Counted from the first letter of the stretch, positions 1 to 8,580 are shown. The stretch is DNA of 43,291 nt from Butyrivibrio sp. (GCA_017620235.1 JAFZQT010000018.1:1-43291); one strand, 5' to 3'. Made by a program: numbers and translations. The notes: a model not told the origin generated them from the sequence alone.

Positions 1-572
<572 letters not shown>

Positions 573-576
573 TTAC

Positions 577-1266
577 TTATTGTGTAACGCCAACCATGCT
601 ATGTCTGAGCACAGTGTCGTGGAACATATATCCCTTTTGAAGTTCCTGTGCAACAACTCCGGATTCATATTCCTCGCTTTCCACCTGCATTACTGCGTTG
701 TGGAAGTTCGGATCGAATTCCTTACCCACAGCTTCAATCGGGGTTACTCCAAGATCTTCCATCTGCTTCATTATCTGCTTGTAGATCTTGTTCATACCAT
801 CTGCAAAGGCTCCGTCTTTTTCCTCTTCGGGAACTGCCTGAAGTCCTCGCTCAAAATTATCTATTACAGGAAGGAGCTTCTCAAGTACACTGCTCTGTCC
901 CTGCTCAAACATCTGAGCCTTTTCCTTATCAGTTCTCTTCCTGAAATTATCAAACTCTGCAACCTGTCTGATAAGTCTGTCGTTAAGTTCATCTATCTTT
1001 TCTTTGAGAGGATCCTTTTTTTCTTTTTTATTAAAAAGACCTTTTTTCTTATCTTCAGATCCCTCTTCGGAAGTTTCTTCATTCTCTTCCTCGGAAGATT
1101 CCTCTTCAGAAGTTTCAGCCTCGGCTTCAGCTTCTTCAGCAGCCTCTTTATTCTCTTTGGCTTCCTCTTCGAGCTCTTCCATAATTTCTTCGAGAACTTC
1201 CTTCTCCTGCTCGTTCACGTCTTTCTTAGGCTTATCGTGAACTTTCTTCTTATCTGTACTGCTCAA
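577..1266 (-). CDS. grpE: Nucleotide exchange factor GrpE
   Basis: GrpE dimers release ADP from DnaK. The conserved part is residues 90-229: a long helical segment with LIRQVAEFDNFRKRTDKEK, then the C-terminal beta domain with EAVGKEFDPNFHNAVMQVE and ending GYMFHDTVLRHSMVGVTQ. At 229 residues it is somewhat longer than usual because of an N-terminal region (about 20-80) that is almost pure Glu with Ala and Ser, probably disordered. The start is a TTG (1264-1266) with AAGG five bases upstream; the next in-frame Met is residue 29, inside the acidic tail, so the exact start is not certain. It sits between hrcA and dnaK and shares their CIRCE control. Confidence 0.95.
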   Translation of the reverse strand: MSSTDKKKVHDKPKKDVNEQEKEVLEEIMEELEEEAKENKEAAEEAEAEAETSEEESSEEENEETSEEGSEDKKKGLFNKKEKKDPLKEKIDELNDRLIRQVAEFDNFRKRTDKEKAQMFEQGQSSVLEKLLPVIDNFERGLQAVPEEEKDGAFADGMNKIYKQIMKQMEDLGVTPIEAVGKEFDPNFHNAVMQVESEEYESGVVAQELQKGYMFHDTVLRHSMVGVTQ

Positions 1267-1285
1267 TTTAACCTTGCCTCCTCAT

Positions 1286-2320
1286 CTAGCTCTTTTTCCT
1301 ATAAAGTTCATCAAGAGCGTATCTCATATTCTTAAGCGTCGAAATAACTTTGTCGTAGTCCATTCGCTTGGGACCTATTATTCCGACAGTACCTTTCATT
1401 CCGTCACCAAGTTCATATGTCGCGGTAACAACGCTACAATCCTTCATTGCCTGAACCGGAGTTTCGTTTCCGATGTAAACCTGAATGCCTGTCTCTTCTT
1501 CATCAGCCGAGAGCGTATTTTCAACGATGCTGTTAAGATCCTTGGCATCCTCAAATGTGCTTATAAGCTCGCTTGCCTTAGCACTGTCCGTAAGCTCGGG
1601 ATACTTGAAAATATTCATCGTTCCGCTCGTATAAATCTGAAGGTCATCATCCGCTGTGATCGACTCTGCCGCAGCATCAATGACATTTCCAATAATCTCA
1701 CTGTGTATGCCGGCTTCCTGTTTGACAGCGGCTATAAGTCCGAGGTTAATATCCTCAACTGCAAGCCCGTCCAGTCTGGTATTAAGCAAAATGTTGAGTT
1801 TCAACATCGTTGCGTCATCAAGCATTTCCTCAACATTTATGATCTTATTCTTAATGACATTACCTTCTATTACTATGGTCGCAAGAAGATGCTCTTCATC
1901 AACCTTAGATATCTGTATGAATTTAAGTTTGTTCTTCCTGATCTGAGGTGCCGAGATCATCGTCGCGTAATTTGTATCAATCGCAAGTGTCTTAGCAACC
2001 TTCTTAAGGAGTGTCTCAAGCTTCTCTTCTTTATCGAGAAGCATCTCTTTCATGTTCTCTACTTCCTGCTCTTTGTCACGAAGCATCTCGTCTACATATA
2101 CTCTGTAGCCCTGATCTGAAGGGATACGTCCCGCAGAAGTATGTGGCTGAATTATGAGCCCCATCTCCTCAAGATCTGCCATCTCATTCCTTATAGTAGC
2201 GGAACTAAGATTAAGGTCCGTGTACTTGGAAATCGTACGGCTTCCCACAGGTTCGCCTGTCTCAAGATAATTTCTGACTATCGCATGGAGTATTTTTCTT
2301 TTTCTTTCGTCTAATTCCAA
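1286..2320 (-). CDS. hrcA: Heat-inducible transcription repressor HrcA
   Basis: HrcA binds CIRCE operators and represses class I heat-shock operons; its activity depends on GroEL in Bacillus. The N-terminus is a winged helix with RKILHAIVRNYLETGEPVGS and SATIRNEMADLEEMGLI, followed by the TSAGRIPSDQGYRVYVDEM motif typical of the family. The C-terminal GAF-like domain ends with TVGIIGPKRMDYDKVIS. The reading frame is open from a GTG at 2329, but the better start is the TTG at 2318-2320: it gives MELDERKRK, the usual HrcA N-terminus, and puts AGGAAGG eight bases upstream. That gives 344 residues. It is first in the hrcA-grpE-dnaK operon and is autoregulated through the operator about 65 bases upstream. 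Confidence 0.97.
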   Translation of the reverse strand: MELDERKRKILHAIVRNYLETGEPVGSRTISKYTDLNLSSATIRNEMADLEEMGLIIQPHTSAGRIPSDQGYRVYVDEMLRDKEQEVENMKEMLLDKEEKLETLLKKVAKTLAIDTNYATMISAPQIRKNKLKFIQISKVDEEHLLATIVIEGNVIKNKIINVEEMLDDATMLKLNILLNTRLDGLAVEDINLGLIAAVKQEAGIHSEIIGNVIDAAAESITADDDLQIYTSGTMNIFKYPELTDSAKASELISTFEDAKDLNSIVENTLSADEEETGIQVYIGNETPVQAMKDCSVVTATYELGDGMKGTVGIIGPKRMDYDKVISTLKNMRYALDELYRKKS

Positions 2321-2384
2321 AGTGTCCACCTTCCTATGTATTCACCGGTTAAATTCATTGGACGGTAACTGTTTTTCTTATGTG

Positions 2385-2411
2385 TTAGCACTCACTTGAC
2401 TTGAGTGCTAA
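2385..2411 (-). promoter_or_regulatory. CIRCE operator (HrcA binding site)
   Basis: A perfect inverted repeat TTAGCACTC - 9 bases - GAGTGCTAA, identical to the CIRCE consensus. It lies between the promoter at 2427-2455 and the hrcA start, so bound HrcA would block transcription of hrcA-grpE-dnaK. Confidence 0.97.
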
Positions 2412-2422
2412 CATCTTCTGTA

Positions 2423-3142
2423 TCATAAATTATCACTCCCAAACAATAATGTCAACAATCCTTTTCTAAAAAGTCTATAAATAAGATACTCACTCGTTGC
2501 AAACAGCGCCAACACGTATACTACGGCAACAAGACTAAGTCCTCTGTAAAAAAGTGCATGCTCAAAACCGTACCACGGATTCAACCAGGAAATCCCCAGC
2601 GGATTGAGCACACTCGCAAATACGGTCGCTATGACCGATATCATCATAGCTTTAAGTTTACTTTTGAAAAAGAGAATAAGAAGTCCCACAATATTTATAA
2701 GGGTAAAAATATTCAAAATCGAAAGTGCAAGCCACTTCCACTCTTTTACCGGAAGTTCCATAGGATTTCCACCTTTCAAATAAACAAATCCCATAGTGAT
2801 AACAACCGCCATTGTAAAATAGGAAACATTTACAAGCCGTACAGTCAAAAGCTTCATTCTATAAATTTTATTTATTGAAATATCACTGAAATATGAATTG
2901 ACGATTCCGTGGTTCACCTCTTCTATAGAAAAGCTGCCGGCGACCACGACCGATATGAATATAGGAAAAAAGAGAGTTGAAAAAAGATCCATTGCAGTAA
3001 CATGAATGATATCACTTGTAATCTCTTTTACCCTAAGACCAAGACAGCCCTGAAAAGTAACTGACGCAACTGTCAGAATCAATCCGATAAGAAATATCCC
3101 CGAGCCTTTTATCTTTCTTAGTTCAAATCTTATATAATCCAT
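2423..3142 (-). CDS. ABC-2 type transporter permease subunit (second permease)
   Basis: This 239-residue protein has about six hydrophobic segments: residues 13-35, 55-75, 105-125, 138-160, 165-185 and 205-222. It lacks an ATPase domain, which fits the membrane half of an ABC-2 exporter. The start has an amphipathic lead (MDYIRFELRKIKGSG) common to permeases of BcrB type, and the motif SIEEVNHGIVNSYFSDIS follows the second span. It is the last gene of a five-gene operon, 8 bases after another permease, so the transporter is probably a heterodimer of two permeases with two copies of the ATPase encoded upstream. The substrate cannot be read from sequence; antimicrobial peptide export or immunity is a common role for this architecture. 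Its 3' end carries the hrcA promoter. Confidence 0.8.
   Translation of the reverse strand: MDYIRFELRKIKGSGIFLIGLILTVASVTFQGCLGLRVKEITSDIIHVTAMDLFSTLFFPIFISVVVAGSFSIEEVNHGIVNSYFSDISINKIYRMKLLTVRLVNVSYFTMAVVITMGFVYLKGGNPMELPVKEWKWLALSILNIFTLINIVGLLILFFKSKLKAMMISVIATVFASVLNPLGISWLNPWYGFEHALFYRGLSLVAVVYVLALFATSEYLIYRLFRKGLLTLLFGSDNL
2427..2455 (-). promoter_or_regulatory. Promoter of the hrcA-grpE-dnaK operon
   Basis: On the reverse strand a TTGACA (2450-2455) is followed after 17 bases by TAATTT (2427-2432); an alternative -10, TATGAT, sits at 2422-2427 with poorer spacing. The -35 and spacer overlap the last ten codons of the ABC permease gene ending at 2423. CIRCE begins about 15 bases downstream of the -10. 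Confidence 0.75.
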
Positions 3143-3150
3143 CTCTCCTC

Positions 3151-3876
3151 CTATGAATAGAACTTTTTCCCGCTTATATACACAATCACTGCGCCAAGTA
3201 CAATATTAGAAACCGCAGCGATTAAAAGAAATGTATGATCAAAAACTTTTCCAGCTTCAAACGCATAACTTCCTGCAGCCGCCCCTACATAATTTGCAAT
3301 CCGAACCCCCTCCCTCGCAAATCCGAATATGTATATAAAAAAAATCCCCAGCACGACGGCTACGGGGAAGCTTTTAATGTACAGCTGAATACAATATTGC
3401 AAAGCATAACAAAAGATATTTATGAAAAGCGCAATAACTGCCACACTACCAAACATTGCAGGACCAATATCCGCGTGCAGTATAATCTTTGCGACCGGCA
3501 CATACAGAACAAGTGAAAAGATTGTATAGACAAACTGATACAACATAAATACGGCAAACTTGGCAAATACAATCTTTTTCCCGTCAAATACCTTGATCAT
3601 CAAAAGATCCCACGTATCATTGATATACTCTTTGGTCAAAATGTTATATCCGACAAACATTGCGCACAACATCCCGACAATAACATTTATGCCGCAGAAA
3701 AAATATAGATCGACACCACTCTCTCCGTACAATGCAAGCACATCGGTATTAGTCACGTCAAACTTATAAAACGCGCATAATATCAGGTTACACATTACCG
3801 CAAACAAAGCTACTGCGGCTAATACACGATTATCTGCCTGCATCTTTCTTATTTCTTCTCTTATAAAACATCTCAT
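3151..3876 (-). CDS. ABC-2 type transporter permease subunit (first permease)
   Basis: A 241-residue membrane protein with about six predicted spans (near 18-36, 55-78, 105-130, 140-165, 172-188 and 215-235). A cytosolic loop after span two contains YNILTKEYINDTWDLLMIKV, the kind of motif that contacts the ATPase in ABC-2 permeases. The start overlaps the stop of the ATPase gene by four bases (ATGA), so the two are translationally coupled. It is similar in size and layout to the next permease but the sequences differ clearly, which suggests a heterodimeric channel. Substrate unknown. Confidence 0.8.
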   Translation of the reverse strand: MRCFIREEIRKMQADNRVLAAVALFAVMCNLILCAFYKFDVTNTDVLALYGESGVDLYFFCGINVIVGMLCAMFVGYNILTKEYINDTWDLLMIKVFDGKKIVFAKFAVFMLYQFVYTIFSLVLYVPVAKIILHADIGPAMFGSVAVIALFINIFCYALQYCIQLYIKSFPVAVVLGIFFIYIFGFAREGVRIANYVGAAAGSYAFEAGKVFDHTFLLIAAVSNIVLGAVIVYISGKKFYS

Positions 3877-4775
3877 ACTTTTCCTCTTTTCTTAGCGGTA
3901 ATCGTGAGATATATGCTTTCAAGGCTGTTATCTGGTGACACTTCATAGACTTCGACATTTTCGTTGATCAGATTTTTTAATAGTTTAGGGATATTCTCTT
4001 TTGCCGTCTCCATAAAGAAGGCCTCATTTTTTCTCTGATAGTTTATTCCAAACACATCAAAGATTTTCGCCGTTTTCTCGGAATCATTTGTCCTAATGCG
4101 GTATTCAAGGCCTTCCGTCTCATAGAGAAATTCAACAGTTCCTTCAAATATCTTTTGCCCTCTGTCGATTATGCATATCCTGTCTGAGAGTTTCTCTATT
4201 TCAGAGATATTGTGGCTTGAGATAAAAACTGTACATCCGCTTTGATGAGCCAGCTCTCCAAGCATCTCTCTTATCTCAAATATCCCCTTGGGATCGAGCC
4301 CGTTAGTTGGCTCATCAAGAATAAGTACCTTGGGATTATTTAAAAATGCGACGGCAAGCCCAAGTCTTTGTTTCATGCCAAAAGAAAAATCAGAAACCTT
4401 CTTATTTTCTACACCGTCAAGCCTTACCAGCTTGAGAACTCTGTCAGCATCTTCAACCGGTTTTCCAAGTATTCTCTGAAGATAAGTAAGATTTTCTCTA
4501 GCCGTCAGATTCGGATAGTAATTGGGTTTACTGATGAATACGCCTACCTCCTGCATAATACTGCTGTCCAGGTGCTTTAGCTCTTTTCCTCCATATCTGA
4601 TAACGCCCATATCCGGCTTTAACAATCCCACCATCATCTTCATGGTTGTTGTTTTCCCTGCACCGTTCGCGCCTATAAAGCCATATATCTTGCCTTCCGG
4701 AATCTCTAAAGATAAGTTTTTAACCGCGATTTGATCATCAAATCTTTTAGTCAAATTTTCTATAGTAATATCCAT
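3873..4775 (-). CDS. ABC transporter ATP-binding protein (BcrA type)
   Basis: A 300-residue ABC ATPase. Walker A is GANGAGKTT near residue 35, the signature motif is the variant FSFGMKQRLG near 135, Walker B is VLILDEPTNGLDP near 155, and the H-loop is ISSHN near 190. Residues 220-300 form a C-terminal domain like that of bacitracin/lantibiotic-immunity exporters. It energises the two permeases encoded immediately downstream. The ATG has AAGGA four bases upstream. The gene follows an XRE regulator by 20 bases in one operon. The exported compound is not known; the closest family role is export of, or protection against, a membrane-active peptide. Confidence 0.92.
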   Translation of the reverse strand: MDITIENLTKRFDDQIAVKNLSLEIPEGKIYGFIGANGAGKTTTMKMMVGLLKPDMGVIRYGGKELKHLDSSIMQEVGVFISKPNYYPNLTARENLTYLQRILGKPVEDADRVLKLVRLDGVENKKVSDFSFGMKQRLGLAVAFLNNPKVLILDEPTNGLDPKGIFEIREMLGELAHQSGCTVFISSHNISEIEKLSDRICIIDRGQKIFEGTVEFLYETEGLEYRIRTNDSEKTAKIFDVFGINYQRKNEAFFMETAKENIPKLLKNLINENVEVYEVSPDNSLESIYLTITAKKRGKV

Positions 4776-4795
4776 ATTTTCCTTTTTCGCATCTG

Positions 4796-5023
4796 TTATT
4801 CTTCATCCGATGCCGCGCTCGGATCATACTCAAGTATGTCTCCGGGCTGGCACTCAAGTGTCTCACATATTGCTTCAAGTGTAGAAAATCTGATAGCGCT
4901 TACTTTACCTGTTTTTATCTTAGAAAGATTTACATTTGATACTCCGACTTTTGCTGACAGTTCATTTAACGACATTTTCCTGTCAGCCATGACTCTGTCT
5001 AATCTAAGTATTATTTTTCCCAT
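4796..5023 (-). CDS. Small XRE-family regulator (YozG-like)
   Basis: A 75-residue protein that is nearly all helix-turn-helix: MSLNELSAKVGVSNVNLSKI contains the two HTH helices and RFSTLEAICETLECQPGDIL is the following helix pair typical of Cro/CI proteins of the YozG group. The frame opens at a GTG (5032), but the ATG at 5021-5023 has AGGTG six bases upstream and gives the common MGKIILRLD start. It follows the DUF2975 gene; the pairing of a short XRE protein with a DUF2975 membrane protein is common in Firmicutes. It probably regulates its own operon, including the ABC exporter; this is inferred from position. Confidence 0.9.
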   Translation of the reverse strand: MGKIILRLDRVMADRKMSLNELSAKVGVSNVNLSKIKTGKVSAIRFSTLEAICETLECQPGDILEYDPSAASDEE

Positions 5024-5047
5024 ATTGTTCACCTCATATTTCCTATG

Positions 5048-5662
5048 TTATAAGGTTTCATCTGATTCCTTCTGAAGTACATAGCCATAATCAAGTATGC
5101 AATATACGCTCCAGAAAACAGCGCCTGTAAGAACTGCCGATCCAAGACCTTCACTAAAAAAAGTATAAACAGTAATTATGATAAATACTGATTTAAGTCT
5201 CTTCATAATATCCACACCAAAAGGCGTATCGCTGTTCTGAATAAGTTTAAATACCTTCATTATTATGATGAAAATTCCTGCAATAATTGCTATTCTAACT
5301 CCTAATGAAATGAACCCCACCCCAAATGCTTCTGCATACATTTCTTTACCAATAAAATGTTTCATTAAATATGTTGTACCAATAAGAACTCCGTCTGAAT
5401 TAGAAAACTCAAATAACTCGTTCGTAGTTCCCTTGCTGTCAATTATTTGCATTACATGCATAATTGTTTCTCCATTAAAGTTTTTATCAACTTCAATCGT
5501 CATACATTCATTAACAATACCTCTACAAACAATAAATCCTATTCCACTAACCACCAAAAACGTAGCAACTATTACCATTATCACGTTTAACACCTTTGCA
5601 ACTTTTCTGGCTACATCGCAACTCTTCTTTACATTAGCAAGTTTGATCTCATACTCGTTCAT
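5048..5662 (-). CDS. DUF2975-family membrane protein
   Basis: A 204-residue protein with hydrophobic segments near residues 20-48, 105-130, 150-172 and 175-192. An extracellular stretch between the first two contains IEVDKNFNGETIMHVM. The fold and the adjacent short XRE gene match the DUF2975 family, whose biochemical role is not established. The frame is open from a TTG at 5701, but the ATG at 5660-5662 has GGGAG six bases upstream and is the likely start (MNEYEIKLANVKKS). It is first in the operon that continues with XRE, ATPase and two permeases, and the promoter at 5803-5831 lies upstream. A role as membrane sensor or anchor for the XRE regulator is possible but unproven. Confidence 0.8.
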   Translation of the reverse strand: MNEYEIKLANVKKSCDVARKVAKVLNVIMVIVATFLVVSGIGFIVCRGIVNECMTIEVDKNFNGETIMHVMQIIDSKGTTNELFEFSNSDGVLIGTTYLMKHFIGKEMYAEAFGVGFISLGVRIAIIAGIFIIIMKVFKLIQNSDTPFGVDIMKRLKSVFIIITVYTFFSEGLGSAVLTGAVFWSVYCILDYGYVLQKESDETL

Positions 5663-5802
5663 TTTATTCTCCCATCCGCGAACCCTTCTGTTCGCATTCA
5701 ACCTTTTTTATTTTGTATCTGACTCCATTATTGATTACATGTTTTCTCGAGAATATCTTTACTTTTCATCACCGCGTCCGGTTATTTCCTGTTCATGAGT
5801 AT

Positions 5803-5831
5803 AATATATCATTACCATTTACCCTTGTCAA
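5803..5831 (-). promoter_or_regulatory. Promoter of the DUF2975-XRE-ABC operon
   Basis: On the reverse strand TTGACA (5826-5831), 17 bases, TATATT (5803-5808). The leader to the ATG at 5662 is then about 135 bases. No other gene could use it on this strand. Confidence 0.75.
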
Positions 5832-5912
5832 TAACTTTTTAATGTAAAACATTAAATATTTATCTTGTACGTTTTATTATTTATCGAAAACAGCTTTAAA
5901 ATAGCGTTTTTT

Positions 5913-5948
5913 GTTTAATAGGAAATCCAGCGAATTTTCCTATTAAAC
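5913..5948. repeat. 13-bp inverted repeat
   Basis: GTTTAATAGGAAA (5913-5925) and its exact complement (5936-5948) flank a 10-base loop. Neither strand has a T-run after the stem, so it is not an obvious terminator. It lies in the 333-base gap between the DUF2975 operon and the histone-like gene; the rest of that gap holds the promoter at 5803-5831 and the terminator at 5950-5988. Confidence 0.6.
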
Positions 5949-5949
5949 G

Positions 5950-5988
5950 AAAAAGAAGCAATAACCGGATCGCTCCAATCATTGCTTC
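5950..5988 (-). terminator. Rho-independent terminator of the histone-like gene
   Basis: On the reverse strand GAAGCAAT and ATTGCTTC (5981-5988 and 5955-5962) pair around an inner GGA/TCC stem and are followed by TTTTTCG. It lies about 45 bases past the stop of the gene ending at 6036. Confidence 0.8.
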
Positions 5989-6035
5989 TCTGATGTCATT
6001 TTTGCAGGCTACCCACAGCCATCATGCACTTATCA

Positions 6036-6569
6036 TCAAATATCGATGTCGCCTGAAATCTTGTCATCAACTACGTAGTATGCCTTATCTTCCTGAGGCT
6101 TTACGTAGATGCTGAGCTTCTTTACTTTCTTAGGATCGCCCTTAAGATCGTACTGGTAGTTATCCAATGATTTCTGGACAAGCTCTTCATTTGAGATATG
6201 CTTGTATGAATACTGAATCTCGATCATAACATTAGGCTTTGTAGCTGCTTTCTTAGTTGTAGTCTTCTTTGCTGTTGTCTTCTTAGCAGTAGCCTTCTTT
6301 GTTGTGGTCTTCTTTGTAGTAGTTTTCTTTGCAGCAGTCTTAGTAGCTGTTGCCTTCTTTGCTGTGCTTGCAGCCTTCTTGGTAGTTGTCTTCTTGGCTG
6401 CTGCTTTCTTAGTTGTAGTCTTCTTTGCAGTAGCCTTCTTTGCCGGTGCTTTCTTTGTCTCGGCAGTTGTGCTCTTTACTTCCGGTGTTTTAACTTCTGT
6501 AATAAAAGTAGGGTTTTTGATAGTTGCAACAGGTTTTACAACCGCTTCCGACTTCTTAATCTCTGCCAT
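6036..6569 (-). CDS. Histone H1-like Lys/Ala/Thr-repeat protein with DUF6465-like C-terminus
   Basis: A 177-residue protein with three parts. Residues 1-35 are a short variable lead. Residues 36-110 are tandem copies of AKKTTTKKA-type units, very basic and much like the tail of eukaryotic histone H1 or bacterial HctB/AlgP proteins, so DNA or RNA binding is likely. Residues 112-177 are a compact domain (MIEIQYSYKHISNEELVQKS through VKKLSIYVKPQEDKAYYVVDD) that resembles DUF6465 of Lachnospiraceae; its function is unknown. The start is supported by GAGGAGG upstream. The gene is monocistronic, with a promoter at 6642-6670 and a terminator at 5950-5988. The repeats in the DNA are likely to vary in number between strains. 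Confidence 0.82.
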   Translation of the reverse strand: MAEIKKSEAVVKPVATIKNPTFITEVKTPEVKSTTAETKKAPAKKATAKKTTTKKAAAKKTTTKKAASTAKKATATKTAAKKTTTKKTTTKKATAKKTTAKKTTTKKAATKPNVMIEIQYSYKHISNEELVQKSLDNYQYDLKGDPKKVKKLSIYVKPQEDKAYYVVDDKISGDIDI

Positions 6570-6641
6570 TTCTCGTTATCCTCCTCAAAATCGCAAATGA
6601 TCCATGAAACTCGTTAAAACAATAAAGTGATTACGAAATTA

Positions 6642-6670
6642 AGTTTACCACCAATAAACTGCATTGTCAA
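6642..6670 (-). promoter_or_regulatory. Promoter of the histone-like gene
   Basis: Reverse-strand TTGACA (6665-6670), 17 bases, TAAACT (6642-6647), about 75 bases before the ATG at 6569. The spacer and -10 form a small dyad (AGTTTA/TAAACT). Confidence 0.7.
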
Positions 6671-6697
6671 AGCATCGACAGATAATTACCCTTTATT

Positions 6698-7360
6698 TCA
6701 TCCCATTTTATCTAGTGTAGCTTTGTATGCTGATATCAAAGTGGCTGAAAAAAGCAGTCCTGCACATATGTCACTGAACCAATGCACACCGGCAAGAACT
6801 CTTCCGACAACGCCTATGAACATTACCACACAGGCGCAGGTCTTCAGAACCGCCACCAGATTTTCGTCGTCATATAATCTTTCTCTCCATGCAACGATCG
6901 CACTTCCAAGTATCGTGCAGATCATAAGAACATGCGTAGATGGGAAAGAAGCCTCAAGTTCAACTTCATCCGGCAAAAGAACCGGTCTGTAGTTAAACGG
7001 AACCTTGTCAAAAAGGATATACAAAACAACCAGTATAACGTACAAGAAGCCCATTACAAGTATCTCTTTGTCGACTTCAGGCAAACGTCTTCTCTCTTTT
7101 ACAAGCTGCATGAATCCCACAGCAGCAAAATAAACAGCCGTAAGAATAGCTATCATCAGCATTATGTCAGTCACCTTATCCCACATGGGATTGTAGGAAA
7201 TTGCATCGAGCACTACTTTGTTGATCGCTGAAAAGCCCACGCTGGTGCCTTCCGGACCAATTGCCTGCTTGTCAACAAAAGTCACAAGCACTGTATATAT
7301 AGCTGAAATAATGAACAATAAAATTGTTTTCCCAAAATAATTCTTTCTCTTTTTCTTCAT
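6698..7360 (-). CDS. PAP2-family membrane phosphatase
   Basis: The 220-residue protein has about six membrane spans and the three signature motifs of PAP2 phosphatases: KVPFNYRPVL (K-x6-RP) near residue 120, FPSTHVL (PSxH) near 140 and GRVLAGVHWFSD (R-x5-H-x3-D) near 192. The two His and the Asp of the catalytic site are present and would face outside. Family members dephosphorylate phosphatidic acid, phosphatidylglycerophosphate or undecaprenyl pyrophosphate; which one applies cannot be decided here. The start has GGAGGAG eight bases upstream. It is 29 bases downstream of the aminotransferase gene and ends the pth-mfd cluster. Confidence 0.9.
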   Translation of the reverse strand: MKKKRKNYFGKTILLFIISAIYTVLVTFVDKQAIGPEGTSVGFSAINKVVLDAISYNPMWDKVTDIMLMIAILTAVYFAAVGFMQLVKERRRLPEVDKEILVMGFLYVILVVLYILFDKVPFNYRPVLLPDEVELEASFPSTHVLMICTILGSAIVAWRERLYDDENLVAVLKTCACVVMFIGVVGRVLAGVHWFSDICAGLLFSATLISAYKATLDKMG

Positions 7361-7389
7361 AGCACCCGCTCCTCCATATAGTGATAACG

Positions 7390-8580
7390 TTATTTCTTGT
7401 ATACTTCATTTACGAACTTGCGAAGTCTCTCCATTGCTCTCTCAACCTTCTCGGTCTCTATGCAATAAGCCATTCTGAAAAAGCCCGGTGCCCCAAAACC
7501 GTCTGTGGGTACGAAAATAAGATCGTACTCTTTAGCTTTTTTGCAGAATTCTATTGAGCTCTCTTCAAGTGCTTTAGGCATAATATAGAAAGTTCCGCCC
7601 GGCTTTACAACAGTAAATCCAAGCTCTACCAAAGTATCATAAATAATATTCATGTTTGTCTCATAAACAGAAAGATCTGCAGTCATGTCACAGACTTTTG
7701 CAACAGCCTGCTGAATGATTGAAGGAGGACAGTTGTGTCCTGTTCCTCTTGAGATCTGTCCGCACATGGGAACAATAAACTCTGCTCCGTCACACTTAGG
7801 ATTAACTGCAACGTAGCCTATTCTTTCTCCGGGAAGAGAAAGAGATTTGGAGAAAGAGTAGCAGCTCAAAGTATGGTCATAGAACTTTGAAACATAAGGA
7901 GCGTCAGCGCCCTTAAATACTATCTCTCTGTATGGTTCATCAGACATAAGATATACAGTATGTCCAAACTCTTTTGACTTAGCTGTAAGTATCTCTGCAA
8001 GTTTTGTAAGTGTCTCTGTTGAATATGCAACACCCGAAGGATTGTTTGGTGTGTTGACAAGAACTGCCGCAACATCACTTGTAAACATCTCTTCAAATTT
8101 ATCAAAGTTGATCTGGAAAGTCTCAGTATCTGCTGGAACAACTCCAAGCTCAACTCCCGCACCTGTTATATACGGATTGTACTCAGGGAAAAACGGTGCA
8201 AATGCGAGTACTTTATCTCCGGGCTTTGTGATAGCTCTAACTGCATGTGAGATAGCACCTGCTGCCCCTGTTGTAGGGAAGATGTGCTCAGGTCCGTAGT
8301 TCATTCCAAATCTTTTATTCAAAGACTGCGCGATTTTTTCTTTATACAAAGGATTTCCGAGACTCGGAGTATATCCGTGAAGTGTCATGGTATCTTCCGT
8401 CTGCAGAAGTCTGATCATCTCATCTGTAAATTCCTGAGGAACCGCAACGGAAGGGTTTCCCAAGCTGAAATCAAAAACGTTCTCGTATCCGATCTCTTTT
8501 CCCCTCGCAGTAGCGTACTCCGAAAGTTCTCTAATTACTGACTTTGCGCCAAGCATTGCTTTATATGTCTCGTTAATCAT
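7390..8580 (-). CDS. Pyridoxal-phosphate aminotransferase, class I/II
   Basis: A 396-residue fold-type I aminotransferase. Visible landmarks are TGAAGAISHAVRAI (cofactor phosphate region, near 105), NTPNNPSGVAYS near 178, YLMSDEPYREIV with the Asp that contacts the pyridine nitrogen near 212, SFSKSLSLPGERIGY with the Schiff-base Lys near 245, and FFRMAYCIE with the carboxylate-binding Arg near 372. Family members act on aspartate, alanine or branched/aromatic amino acids; substrate is not assigned. AAGGAG lies eight bases before the ATG. It follows mfd by 47 bases in the same direction and is probably co-transcribed. Confidence 0.92.
   Translation of the reverse strand: MINETYKAMLGAKSVIRELSEYATARGKEIGYENVFDFSLGNPSVAVPQEFTDEMIRLLQTEDTMTLHGYTPSLGNPLYKEKIAQSLNKRFGMNYGPEHIFPTTGAAGAISHAVRAITKPGDKVLAFAPFFPEYNPYITGAGVELGVVPADTETFQINFDKFEEMFTSDVAAVLVNTPNNPSGVAYSTETLTKLAEILTAKSKEFGHTVYLMSDEPYREIVFKGADAPYVSKFYDHTLSCYSFSKSLSLPGERIGYVAVNPKCDGAEFIVPMCGQISRGTGHNCPPSIIQQAVAKVCDMTADLSVYETNMNIIYDTLVELGFTVVKPGGTFYIMPKALEESSIEFCKKAKEYDLIFVPTDGFGAPGFFRMAYCIETEKVERAMERLRKFVNEVYKK

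Noticed and set aside
580-1335. Long open frame on the plus strand
   Set aside because: It is antisense to grpE, where Glu/Ser-rich coding creates Phe/Leu/Ser-rich open frames; no ribosome-binding site and no family resemblance.
6240-6480. CRISPR-like short tandem repeats
   Set aside because: The periodicity follows codons for AKKTTTKK units in frame; there are no unique spacers of constant length.
6304-6600. Hydrophobic Val/Phe/Ala-rich frame on the plus strand
   Set aside because: It is the reverse complement of the Lys/Ala/Thr repeats of the histone-like gene, not a membrane protein.
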